From positions 1-12,797 of the forward strand of contig DAOSWM010000073.1 in the NCBI GenBank assembly GCA_035380045.1: a stretch of 12,797 bases of DNA. Reading direction: 5' to 3'. The translations under genes were made by a program, and so were the position numbers. Source of the stretch: DAOSWM01 sp035380045. GTDB taxonomy: Bacteria > Bacteroidota > Bacteroidia > Bacteroidales > Tenuifilaceae. Of the stretch, positions 1-6,968 are shown in pieces; positions within the stretch are counted from its first letter, which is position 1, and every line of letters begins with the position of its first letter. The notes under the pieces were generated by a model that was given only the letters and a program-made list of their open reading frames with translations, did no database searches and was not told the origin of the DNA.

Positions 1-59
1 TTTTCATTTTTGAATTAAATTATTTAAAACATTTAGGTTACTTACCCAAATTTGGCAGG

Positions 60-93
60 GAAAGGTACGATTTAATATGGTTAAATTTCCAAT
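60..93 (-). promoter_or_regulatory. Possible leftward Bacteroidota promoter
   Basis: On the minus strand TACCTTTC (67-60) matches the Bacteroidota -7 consensus TAnnTTTG except at the last base. ATTG (93-90) sits 22 nt upstream as a weak -33 element. The window's first seven bases read ATGAAAA on the minus strand, a very common start of exported proteins in this phylum, so a leftward gene may begin at base 7, with its body outside the window. In this phylum thiamine pyrophosphokinase often accompanies pnuT, but seven bases cannot identify that gene. The spacing is slightly long, so this is only suggestive. Confidence 0.25.
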
Positions 94-110
94 TTGTAAT
101 TCCCAATTTT
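83..110. repeat. Degenerate short direct repeat (TTCC(C)AATTT)
   Basis: TTCCAATTT (87-95) is followed by TTCCCAATTT (100-109), giving two near-identical A/T-rich units inside the noncoding DNA downstream of pnuT. Together with the heptamer array just to the right it forms a simple-sequence patch. Nothing shows a function. Confidence 0.4.
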
Positions 111-141
111 GTCACACTGCGCCCTCATGTCGAAGTAACCG

Positions 142-176
142 ACCACCAATCACCAATCACCGACCACCGATCACCT
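142..176. repeat. Five-copy heptamer array overlapping the pnuT stop codon
   Basis: Five consecutive 7-bp units in one register can be read on the plus strand: ACCACCA, ATCACCA, ATCACCG, ACCACCG, ATCACCT. They vary only at the second and seventh bases. The TGA stop of the leftward pnuT gene (complement of 171-173) lies inside the last unit, so the repeat supplies the end of the gene. A related five-unit run occurs at 809-843 on the other side of pnuT. Confidence 0.8.
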
Positions 177-761
177 GTTTTCACTGCTAATACTCTTTCT
201 CCACTCAATATACCCAACAATGCTCATGCTAAAGTAAAAAAAGAATAGCACTGAGGTAGGGTAGAGGCCCTTGAAAATGTAAAGTCCAAGCGAAACTGCG
301 TTCACAACAATCCAGAGCCACCACATTTCAATAATTTTCCTTGCCAGCATCCAGGTTGCCGTAATGCTGAGTGCGGTGGTGAAAGCATCGCCAATTGGAA
401 CCGGTGAGTCGGTGTAGTTTTTTAGAATGAAGTAAATAGTAAAAAAAATTGCAGTAGTAACAGGAATAAGAACTAGCGTTGTTTTTCGGTTAATACGAGT
501 TACTGGTAGTGAGTTAGCTTGCCGTTTTTTGCCTCCGTAAAGCCAGTGCCACCAACCGTAGATACTAATGAAAAGGTAGTAGAACTGCAGGCCCATATCG
601 GCGTAGAATTTGGCGGCGAAAAAAATGTAGATGTATAAAGCTGAGGTAGCAAGCCCAAAAGGCCAAAGCCAAACTTTTTGCTTTATTTCCAGGTAAAGGT
701 AAATTAGGCCGGTTACCGCACCCAGAATTTCTACGTAGTTATTTTGAATCCAGTGGAGCAT
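171..761 (-). CDS. pnuT: PnuC-family transporter, probable thiamine transporter PnuT
   Basis: Inner-membrane protein of 196 aa, a usual length for the PnuC vitamin transporters, which take up nicotinamide riboside (PnuC), riboflavin (PnuX) or thiamine (PnuT) by facilitated diffusion followed by trapping through phosphorylation. The sequence is rich in hydrophobic, aromatic segments (about seven likely spans). It shows the family's aromatic cluster GWWHW near residues 69-73, and a second half with D..TTALS....W, an E.WWLW segment and a terminal GYIEW. Family membership is seen in the sequence; thiamine as substrate is inferred from position: it lies 120 nt downstream of a TonB receptor led by a TPP riboswitch, the arrangement known for thiamine salvage in Bacteroidota. 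The start is the first ATG, and no strong Shine-Dalgarno is visible. Its stop codon lies within a heptamer repeat. PnuC specificity cannot be excluded from sequence alone. Confidence 0.85.
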   Translation of the reverse strand: MLHWIQNNYVEILGAVTGLIYLYLEIKQKVWLWPFGLATSALYIYIFFAAKFYADMGLQFYYLFISIYGWWHWLYGGKKRQANSLPVTRINRKTTLVLIPVTTAIFFTIYFILKNYTDSPVPIGDAFTTALSITATWMLARKIIEMWWLWIVVNAVSLGLYIFKGLYPTSVLFFFYFSMSIVGYIEWRKSISSENR

Positions 762-780
762 GTTTTTTACGTTTAATTAA

Positions 781-878
781 GACCGGAGACGGAAGTGACT
801 GGTTACTAACCACTGATCACTGACCACCGATCACTGATCACCCAAATTCTTTTGTCTCCCAACTTCCGTCTTCCGACT
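781..878. repeat. Intergenic element of fourteen degenerate heptamers with inverted ends
   Basis: Almost the whole gap between the receptor gene and pnuT can be read as fourteen 7-bp units in one register. The central units (809-843) are of the ACCACTG/ATCACTG type, like the array at 142-176. The left-end units are GACCGGA and GACGGAA; the right-end units are TCCGTCT and TCCGACT, which are inverted relative to the left end. The ends pair: 784-796 is complementary to 862-875, giving 13 base pairs with one bulged base at 872. In the transcript this would be a long-range hairpin between the two thiamine genes. Period and pairing are read directly; a role is not known. Confidence 0.7.
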
Positions 879-881
879 TTA

Positions 882-3335
882 CTAAAACTCAACCACAATT
901 CTTGTCATCAAATTAATTCCCGCTTGCGGGAAGAATCCATCCTCGCGGTACTCTGGGCTACCATCGGCGAATGCTGCGCGGTAAACCCAAGCTGTTGCGA
1001 GGTAATCTTCGTTGAAAATGTTGTTAACCATTAGTTCAAGGTTTAGTCCCTTTGTGCCCTTCAGGCTCAGCTTGTAGTCAATTTTTAGGTTGTTTACCAA
1101 ATACGCATCAAGCATTCTTTCCTTGCTGCTGGTGTTGTCGAAGTACTGTGAATCAACGTATTTTGTGGTGAAGGATAGGCCAAAGTTTTTTAAGGGTTGA
1201 AACCTTAATATGCTCGACAGAATTGCTGAAGGGGAGAAGGAAATTTCGGTATCTCCTAATTTATTCTCCTGTTGTCCAATGAATTCCCATGTCTGATCGC
1301 TGTCGTACAAGTCAATGTACTCCACGAAATCCTTAATAATGTTTCTGCTAAGGGTAAGGTTCCCATCCCACCGAAGCCAGCTCGATGGTTTTATTCCTAG
1401 TGTAGCTTCAATGCCAGCACGGTAGCTTTTGGGAACGTTTGTCATAAGAGGGTAGCCAACATCGCTTAGCTTACCGGTTAGTACTAGCTGGTCGCGGTAG
1501 TCCATGTAGTAGAAATTAAGCCCAAAGGCGTAATTTTGGGATTTGTGGTTGTAGCCCAGCTCGTAGTCCATTAGCTTTTCGGGAGTTGGCGTGTTGTTGG
1601 AACCGTACTTCATGGCGTCCTTTATATCGGCACGGGTTGGCTCGCGATGAGCCATTCCAAACGAGAAGTAAACATCGTGCGAAGGGGTTATTTTATACAT
1701 TAATCCTGCTTTTGGATTTAAAAAATCCCACGAATGCGATTGGTCGAGCGATGCCAGATCGTCATCAAAACCACTCAGGATGTATTCGATTCTTCGGTAC
1801 TGCACATCACCAAAAAGGTTCAGCTTTTCGGCCACCTGCCAGTTAGCTTTGGTGAAGATGTTGAAGTCGGTTTTTGTCCCGTTGTTTCGGTACCATTCAA
1901 AATCTTTTGGAATCCCTGCATTCACTTCAGTCCAAAGAACTTTACCGTAATGGTCGCCATCGTACTTGTTCCAACCTCCGCCAAGGGTTGTTGAAATGCT
2001 GTTTTTCCTATAAACCAGCGAGTAGGTGCCGCCATAGAAATCGTTATCCATAAGCTTTTGCCGAATCATGTTTGTATGAGTTACCGTTTCTTCCCCAATA
2101 GTAATTGGATTTATTCCGTAGTCTTCCAACTCGCGGTTTCGTTTGTACTGCTCGTAGTAACCTTTACCAACGGTCCAGTGTCCAGCAACGTTCATCGACA
2201 GGTATTTTGAAAGATGGTGGCTGTAAACCAGCTGGTAGTGAGTTTGGGTGTAGTTGTCGGTTTCGTTTCGGTAGAATTGTTCAACGCCAAACTCATCGGT
2301 AAACATGTACCCGGCTGGGTTATAGCGTGGGTTTTCGTCGAGCATGTAGCCTGGCGTTCCCTCCCAGGTAATTCCTGTGTGCTGGTCGCCATGAATCAGG
2401 TTTAAACGCACGATGCTTTTTGCTGTGTGCCAGGCACCGGTAAAGAAAAGCGACTGGTGATCGGACATTCCACGCTCAATGTAACCGTCGGAAGCAACCC
2501 TTGAGTAGCGCCCCTCGAAGCTGAACTGGTCGTTCACCAAACCGGTTCCGGCTTTTATGGTTGTGCGGAATGTGTTGAATGAGCCACCCATAATTTCGCC
2601 ATAGGCGAAGGGTTCGGGCTCTAATGTAACGGTTTGGAAGTTTACGGTTGCACCAAATGCACCAGCTCCGTTGGTTGAGGTACCAACGCCCCGCTGCACC
2701 TGAATGTTGTCGACAGAACTTGTGAAATCGGGCATGTTTACCCACCAAACCCCCTGCGATTCGGAATCGTTCAGCGGAATTCCGTTAACCGTAACGTTAA
2801 TGCGGGTCATGTCGGTTCCTCGAATTCTGAAAGCTGTGTTTCCAACCCCAGTTCCACCTTCCGATACAGCAACTACCGAGGGAATCATTTCCAGAAGGTA
2901 AGGTACGTCAAACCCTGAGTTTCGTTCCCTGATTTCCTTTGAGTTAACAGATGAGTGTGCTATTGGCATTCGCTCTGAAACACGCGTTGCGCTAACAATT
3001 ACCGCTTCACCCATTATGGTCTCGGGAGTTAGCGTGAAGTTAACCTGTTTATCTCCATCAACACTTACTTCAATTACCTCACGCTTATAACCTACAAACG
3101 ATGCTGCTAGGTTATAGGTTCCCTTGCTGGTTATTTTTAGCATGTATTCTCCATTCAGGGTGGTGGATGTTCCCTGAAGTGTGTTTTCAACGGTTATGGT
3201 TGCACCAACTAGCTCGGCACCATCGCTATCCGTTACCTTTCCGCTAATCGTAATACCTCCCATTGATTCGCTTGTATCTGCAAACGAGGGAGCGAAAACT
3301 CCCCAAAAACATAAAGCAATTAGTAATTTTTTCAT
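882..3335 (-). CDS. TonB-dependent outer-membrane receptor, probably for thiamine
   Basis: Outer-membrane active transporter of 817 aa driven by TonB-ExbBD. A signal peptide covers about residues 1-19 (MKKLLIALCF start, cleavage near SFA/D). A carboxypeptidase-regulatory-like beta-sandwich follows at about 27-102 (SGKVTDSDG, then LNGEY and FVGYK). A TonB-box-like AVIVSATR lies at 111-118 and the plug at about 123-236 (FRIRGTD, VNGIPLND, VQRGVGTS). A 22-strand barrel is expected to the C-terminus, which ends in the aromatic RIVVEF typical of barrel proteins. The gene starts at the ATG preceded 8 nt upstream by AAAAAGG, within the leader of a TPP riboswitch, and is followed by a PnuC-family transporter. 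These neighbours, not the protein itself, point to thiamine or its phosphates as substrate. It is the first gene of the unit and would be shut off when TPP is abundant. Confidence 0.9.
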   Translation of the reverse strand: MKKLLIALCFWGVFAPSFADTSESMGGITISGKVTDSDGAELVGATITVENTLQGTSTTLNGEYMLKITSKGTYNLAASFVGYKREVIEVSVDGDKQVNFTLTPETIMGEAVIVSATRVSERMPIAHSSVNSKEIRERNSGFDVPYLLEMIPSVVAVSEGGTGVGNTAFRIRGTDMTRINVTVNGIPLNDSESQGVWWVNMPDFTSSVDNIQVQRGVGTSTNGAGAFGATVNFQTVTLEPEPFAYGEIMGGSFNTFRTTIKAGTGLVNDQFSFEGRYSRVASDGYIERGMSDHQSLFFTGAWHTAKSIVRLNLIHGDQHTGITWEGTPGYMLDENPRYNPAGYMFTDEFGVEQFYRNETDNYTQTHYQLVYSHHLSKYLSMNVAGHWTVGKGYYEQYKRNRELEDYGINPITIGEETVTHTNMIRQKLMDNDFYGGTYSLVYRKNSISTTLGGGWNKYDGDHYGKVLWTEVNAGIPKDFEWYRNNGTKTDFNIFTKANWQVAEKLNLFGDVQYRRIEYILSGFDDDLASLDQSHSWDFLNPKAGLMYKITPSHDVYFSFGMAHREPTRADIKDAMKYGSNNTPTPEKLMDYELGYNHKSQNYAFGLNFYYMDYRDQLVLTGKLSDVGYPLMTNVPKSYRAGIEATLGIKPSSWLRWDGNLTLSRNIIKDFVEYIDLYDSDQTWEFIGQQENKLGDTEISFSPSAILSSILRFQPLKNFGLSFTTKYVDSQYFDNTSSKERMLDAYLVNNLKIDYKLSLKGTKGLNLELMVNNIFNEDYLATAWVYRAAFADGSPEYREDGFFPQAGINLMTRIVVEF

Positions 3336-3340
3336 TCAAA

Positions 3341-3419
3341 ATTCCTTTTTAGGGTTAGTAAATTTTAATGAGTTTGCTGCATCGGAACGCAACAAGAAAC
3401 ATTGAACCGTAAAAAGGGG
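3341..3419 (-). promoter_or_regulatory. Possible riboswitch expression platform sequestering the start
   Basis: On the minus strand CCTTTTT (3417-3411) is fully complementary to AAAAAGG (3350-3344), the purine-rich stretch 8 nt before the receptor ATG. The adjoining CCCTT could instead pair with AAGGG (3459-3455) at the 3' edge of the TPP aptamer. Alternative pairing of this kind would let TPP binding free the CCCCTTTTT segment to mask the translation start. The complementarity is seen; the switch mechanism is inferred. Bacteroidota rely little on Shine-Dalgarno pairing, which weakens it. Confidence 0.4.
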
Positions 3420-3449
3420 AATTAATACGTTAAGGTTGATTGCCGAACT

Positions 3450-3528
3450 CTTTTCCCTTCGCCGGCACTACCCGGATCAGGTTCAAAGGGTGTAATCTCA
3501 GCCTGTTGTATTAAGGCACCCCTAAAAG
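3450..3528 (-). ncRNA. TPP riboswitch (THI element) aptamer
   Basis: Read on the minus strand, the leader of the receptor gene contains the conserved blocks of the thiamine pyrophosphate aptamer in order: AGGGGTGCC (3523-3515), then GGCTGAGATTACACCC, the GAACCTGATCCGG block, and TAGTGCCGGCGAAGGGAA. CTTTT (3528-3524) pairs with AAAAG (3454-3450) to close helix P1, which sets the bounds. The CTGAGA segment is the pyrimidine-sensing loop of the family and the GCG..GGGAA segment belongs to the pyrophosphate arm. In bacteria TPP binding turns the downstream gene off, here the receptor-pnuT unit. No intrinsic terminator is visible between the aptamer and the gene, so control of translation is more likely than attenuation. 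Confidence 0.95.
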
Positions 3529-3538
3529 TGATATGCTG

Positions 3539-3570
3539 CAAAGGTAATGCTTTGAATGTCCTATTTCAAA
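3539..3570 (-). promoter_or_regulatory. Promoter of the thiamine-uptake unit
   Basis: The minus strand shows TTTG (3570-3567), a 20-nt spacer, and TACCTTTG (3546-3539). This is an exact match to the Bacteroidota -33/-7 consensus (TTTG and TAnnTTTG) recognised by the housekeeping sigma factor of this phylum. Transcription would begin a few bases before the riboswitch aptamer, which starts at 3528, so the RNA leader is essentially the riboswitch plus about 115 nt. Confidence 0.8.
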
Positions 3571-3705
3571 ATAATTACTAGCTAAAATTCATCTTTATTT
3601 GGTATATTCCACATTTATAGATGTTTACTTGTTGGTTGAATTATTAGACTAAAAAAAAATACAAAAAGTTAAACAAAAGTTACATAGTTATGTTACTCAT
3701 AGCAA

Positions 3706-3737
3706 ATTGAGTATTTTTAAAATTAGTTATATCTTTA
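3706..3737 (+). promoter_or_regulatory. Possible promoter of the second TonB receptor
   Basis: ATTG (3706-3709), 20 nt, then TATCTTTA (3730-3737) resembles the Bacteroidota promoter with one mismatch in each box. It would give a leader of only about a dozen bases before the ATG at 3755, just enough to include AAGGA (3746-3750). It also argues against the upstream in-frame TTG at 3707 as the real start. Imperfect boxes keep confidence low. Confidence 0.35.
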
Positions 3738-3754
3738 AAACAAATAAGGAACCA

Positions 3755-6154
3755 ATGAAACTAAAAAACCTTTTATCAGTAATATTTTTAATGTTGTTAG
3801 TCGTTCAGGTTTTTCCACAGAATACTGGAACCATTGAAGGGCGTATTTTCAACAGCAAGAACAACGAGCCGGTTCCCTTCGCCAACATTGTTGTTTGGGG
3901 AACTAGCATTGGCTCATCGTCCGATTTCGACGGGAACTTTAAGTTTGCAGGCTTAGCCCCTGGTTATATTGAGCTTCGGGTTTCGGCCGTTGGTTTTGAA
4001 CCCTACGTTTCAGAAGCAATAATGGTAACCAACGCCAGGACAGCCTTTATTGAAATACCTTTGGAAGAGGCTTCGGTTGAGCTCGAGGGGGTTGTTGTTA
4101 CCGCCAGCCCTTTTCGTAAAAGCGAGGAGAGCCCTGTTTCACTTCAACGTATTGGAATTGATGAAATTGAAAAGAATCCTGGAGGGAATCGCGATATTAG
4201 CAGAGTAATCCAGTCGCTGCCTGGGGTTGCCTCAACTCCAGCCTATCGCAACGATGTGATTGTTCGTGGCGGTGGTCCCGGTGAGAATCGTTTCTACCTC
4301 GATGGCGTAGAAATCCCCAACCTTAACCACTTTGCTACGCAAGGAGCATCGGGAGGTCCTGTGGGTATTATCAACGCCGATTTCATTCGCGAAGCGAATT
4401 TTTTCTCAGGTGCTTTTCCCGCATCAAAGGGTAATGCCCTTAGTTCCGTTTTAGATTTCAGGCAAATTGATGGTAACAGCGAACGAATGAAGTTCAAGGG
4501 CGCCGTTGGTGCAAGCGACCTGGCTCTTACCCTCGATGGCCCGCTGGGCGATAATACCACATTTATCTTCTCAGCACGTCGGTCGTACCTTCAGTTCCTA
4601 TTTAGCGCCATTGGCCTGCCTTTCCTTCCTACCTACAACGATTTTCAGTTTAAAACCAGAACCCGCATCGACGAGAGGAATGAAATTACGGTTATCGGCA
4701 TTGGTGCCATCGATGAATTTTCGCTTAACACGGGATTGGAAAACCCAACGCCCGACCAGCGTTACATTCTCAGCTACGTTCCGGTTAACACTCAGTGGAA
4801 CTATACCAACGGAATTGTTTATAAGCACTTTCGCGACAAGGGCTACGATACCTGGGTTCTTAGTAGGAATATGTTGAACAATAGGCAGTTCAAGTATCCC
4901 GATAACGATGAGAGCCAGCAGAAAATTCTCGATTACATTTCACAGGAATCTGAGAATAAGCTTCGCTACGAGCACGATAGGAAGCTCGACAACGGAGTTA
5001 AGCTAAATGTGGGGGCAGGTTTCGAGCATGCTCGCTACACAAACCAAACTTACCGCTCATTCTTTACTAATGGGCAGCTCGTTCCAATCGATTACGATAC
5101 GAAGCTGCACCTTTTCAAGTGGAGCGTTTTTGGCCAGGCAAGTCAAAGTTTCTACAACGACAAGCTAACCCTTTCGTTAGGGTTACGAGCCGATGCCAAC
5201 AGCTACTCATCGAGCATGGCCAATATGCTAAACCAAGTTAGTCCGCGTTTATCGGGAGCCTACTCGCTTAGCAACGATTTTTCGCTGAACTTCAATGTTG
5301 GCCGATACTACCAGCAGCCTCCATACACCATGCTAGGTTTTGCCCTGGCTGACGGAACGCTGGTGAACAAGGAGAACAATTTGAAATACATTCGTGCCGA
5401 CCATGTTGTTGGCGGTTTCGAGTGGTTGCCGAACCAGAAGAGTAGGATAACGCTTGAGGGATTCTATAAGTGGTATTCAAACTACCCTTTCTCACTCAAC
5501 GATTCAATCTCCTTGGCTAGCAAGGGTGCAGATTTTGGAACCTTTGGCGACGAGGCTGTAACTTCAACATCAACGGGAAGAGCTTACGGGTTGGAGCTGC
5601 TTTACCGCTCAAAGGATTTGCTTGGTTTCAATACCATTCTTGCCTACACGCTGGTTTGGAGCGATTCAGAGAACTCAATCCCAACCCTTACGGGCGACTG
5701 GGTTCCAACAGCCTGGGATAATAGGCACATACTTACGTTAACCGCTACCCGCGAATTCAACAAGGGTTGGGATTTTGGTTTCAAGTGGCGTTTTGTTGGT
5801 GGCTCGCCATACACTCCGTGGGATTTGGAAACCTCCTCGATTATTTCGGCTTGGGATGCACAGGGAAGAGGATATTTGGACTATTCGAGGTTTAATACTT
5901 TGCGTTTGGAACCTTACCACCAGCTCGACGTTCGGGTTGACAAGATGTTCTACCTTAAGAAAACGACCCTTAACTTCTATGTCGATATTCAGAACCTTTA
6001 CGGTTTTGCCGGCGACCAGCCCGATAATATAATTGTGAGCGTTGATGAAAATGGAAACCGATTAGTTGAGAATGGAAGGTATGTGCTCGAAACCATTTCT
6101 GGCACCGGAGGTGGAACCATTCTTCCAACCGTTGGAATAATTGTAGAATTTTAA
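3755..6154 (+). CDS. TonB-dependent receptor, substrate unknown
   Basis: Outer-membrane TonB-dependent transporter of 799 aa. The reading frame extends upstream to a TTG at 3707, but the ATG at 3755 is chosen because it is preceded by an AAGGA ribosome-binding-like stretch and begins a clear signal peptide (residues 1 to about 21, hydrophobic core LLSVIFLMLLVV). A carboxypeptidase-regulatory-like domain covers about 25-103 (GRIFNSKNNEPVPFANI, DFDGNF, SAVGFEPY). A TonB-box-like stretch VELEGVVVTASP follows at 108-119, the plug at about 125-240 (IVRGGGPGENRFYLDGVEIP), and the barrel ends in GIIVEF. It is divergent from the thiamine receptor and shares only the domain plan with it. A lipoprotein gene follows after 39 nt, so the two are probably co-transcribed and act in one uptake process. 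No riboswitch or regulator site identifies the ligand. Confidence 0.9.
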   Translation: MKLKNLLSVIFLMLLVVQVFPQNTGTIEGRIFNSKNNEPVPFANIVVWGTSIGSSSDFDGNFKFAGLAPGYIELRVSAVGFEPYVSEAIMVTNARTAFIEIPLEEASVELEGVVVTASPFRKSEESPVSLQRIGIDEIEKNPGGNRDISRVIQSLPGVASTPAYRNDVIVRGGGPGENRFYLDGVEIPNLNHFATQGASGGPVGIINADFIREANFFSGAFPASKGNALSSVLDFRQIDGNSERMKFKGAVGASDLALTLDGPLGDNTTFIFSARRSYLQFLFSAIGLPFLPTYNDFQFKTRTRIDERNEITVIGIGAIDEFSLNTGLENPTPDQRYILSYVPVNTQWNYTNGIVYKHFRDKGYDTWVLSRNMLNNRQFKYPDNDESQQKILDYISQESENKLRYEHDRKLDNGVKLNVGAGFEHARYTNQTYRSFFTNGQLVPIDYDTKLHLFKWSVFGQASQSFYNDKLTLSLGLRADANSYSSSMANMLNQVSPRLSGAYSLSNDFSLNFNVGRYYQQPPYTMLGFALADGTLVNKENNLKYIRADHVVGGFEWLPNQKSRITLEGFYKWYSNYPFSLNDSISLASKGADFGTFGDEAVTSTSTGRAYGLELLYRSKDLLGFNTILAYTLVWSDSENSIPTLTGDWVPTAWDNRHILTLTATREFNKGWDFGFKWRFVGGSPYTPWDLETSSIISAWDAQGRGYLDYSRFNTLRLEPYHQLDVRVDKMFYLKKTTLNFYVDIQNLYGFAGDQPDNIIVSVDENGNRLVENGRYVLETISGTGGGTILPTVGIIVEF

Positions 6155-6193
6155 TGAACGAAAAAATTTAATTTACCGATAATAATACCAGCC

Positions 6194-6940
6194 ATGAAAA
6201 GATACTTCATAATATTACCCTTGCTTGCTTTACTCATTTCGTCATGCGTTAAGCCTCCCAAGAACACTGAGCAGGAAACCGTAACAACACTAAAAACATA
6301 TCCCTACATTGAGGGAACTCCCATTCGCATCGATTTTACCAAGGGAGAAGAGTTTTACTATCCGCTAATTGTATTTTGGATTGAGGACGAGCAAGGAAAC
6401 TACATTGAAACGATTTACGCGTCGCAGTCAATTGCAACCGGAGTTTTTAAGTTTGGGGTGAACGATAAGGGGAAGTGGGCTCCCGGCGAACGCCGTCGTT
6501 CTGCTGCACTGCCATACTGGGGGCATAAACGTGGATTCAAAGCCCCCGACGGGCTTTTTCTTCCAACCCCACAGGATCCCTTGCCCGATGCCATTACAGG
6601 AGCAACGCCCAAAACCAGCTTCGTGGTGAACTCCTTCGTAAAGCCCGAATTGAAAAAGTTCAGGTTAATGATGGAGATTAACCAAACCTGGGACTGGAAC
6701 AACTACTGGCACAACAACCTTTACCCCGATGACGAGGAGTACAAAACCAGCTGCCAGCCAGCACTGGTATACATGGGAGAAGTAGATACATCAAGCGCTG
6801 GTCAGACAATTGAACTTAAGCCAATTGGCCATAGCCACTATTCTGGTAAAACCGGCGAGCTGTTCCCCGATATTTCAACCCTAACAACTGCGCTTCAAAT
6901 AGCAGAGAAAGTTACGGTTCGTATCGGCGGGGTTGACTAA
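6194..6940 (+). CDS. Lipoprotein with DAITGAT motif, DUF2271-like
   Basis: A 248-aa predicted lipoprotein: residues 1-17 form a lipoprotein signal with lipobox LISSC and lipidated Cys18. The mature part is compact and soluble. It contains FWIEDEQGNYIETIY (61-75), LPYW (106-109), D-A-I-T-G-A-T at 132-138 followed by PKTS, a W-D-W-N-N-Y-W cluster (166-172), and CQPALVY (187-193). The W-E-D-x-x-G...T-x-Y start combined with DA-[IV]-[ST]-GAT recalls DUF2271-type periplasmic proteins, which occur near flavinylation and iron-uptake genes. This assignment is from memory of the family pattern and is tentative. The GAT motif also resembles the ApbE FMN-attachment site. The gene follows the TonB receptor by 39 nt and probably serves the same ligand. 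The lipoprotein call is firm; the function is not known. Confidence 0.75.
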   Translation: MKRYFIILPLLALLISSCVKPPKNTEQETVTTLKTYPYIEGTPIRIDFTKGEEFYYPLIVFWIEDEQGNYIETIYASQSIATGVFKFGVNDKGKWAPGERRRSAALPYWGHKRGFKAPDGLFLPTPQDPLPDAITGATPKTSFVVNSFVKPELKKFRLMMEINQTWDWNNYWHNNLYPDDEEYKTSCQPALVYMGEVDTSSAGQTIELKPIGHSHYSGKTGELFPDISTLTTALQIAEKVTVRIGGVD

Positions 6941-6968
6941 GCTGCAAATATTTTGTATATTACAACGG

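Noticed and set aside
142..176. CRISPR-like repeats
   Set aside because: The units are 7 bp and contiguous with no spacers, and no cas gene is present.
2476..2748. Minus-strand ORF of 90 aa inside the thiamine receptor gene
   Set aside because: Shadow frame of the receptor, with no recognisable protein features.
3707..3754. N-terminal extension of the second receptor from a TTG
   Set aside because: The ATG at 3755 has a purine-rich stretch before it and starts a standard signal peptide; the extension would overlap a possible promoter.
4506..4877. Plus-strand ORF of 123 aa inside the second receptor
   Set aside because: It lies in another frame within the plug and barrel of the receptor, has no signal or domain, and the receptor frame is unbroken.
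6933..6968. Upstream TTG start for the epimerase-like gene
   Set aside because: It overlaps the lipoprotein stop and would add residues before a Rossmann fold that begins normally from the ATG at 6969.
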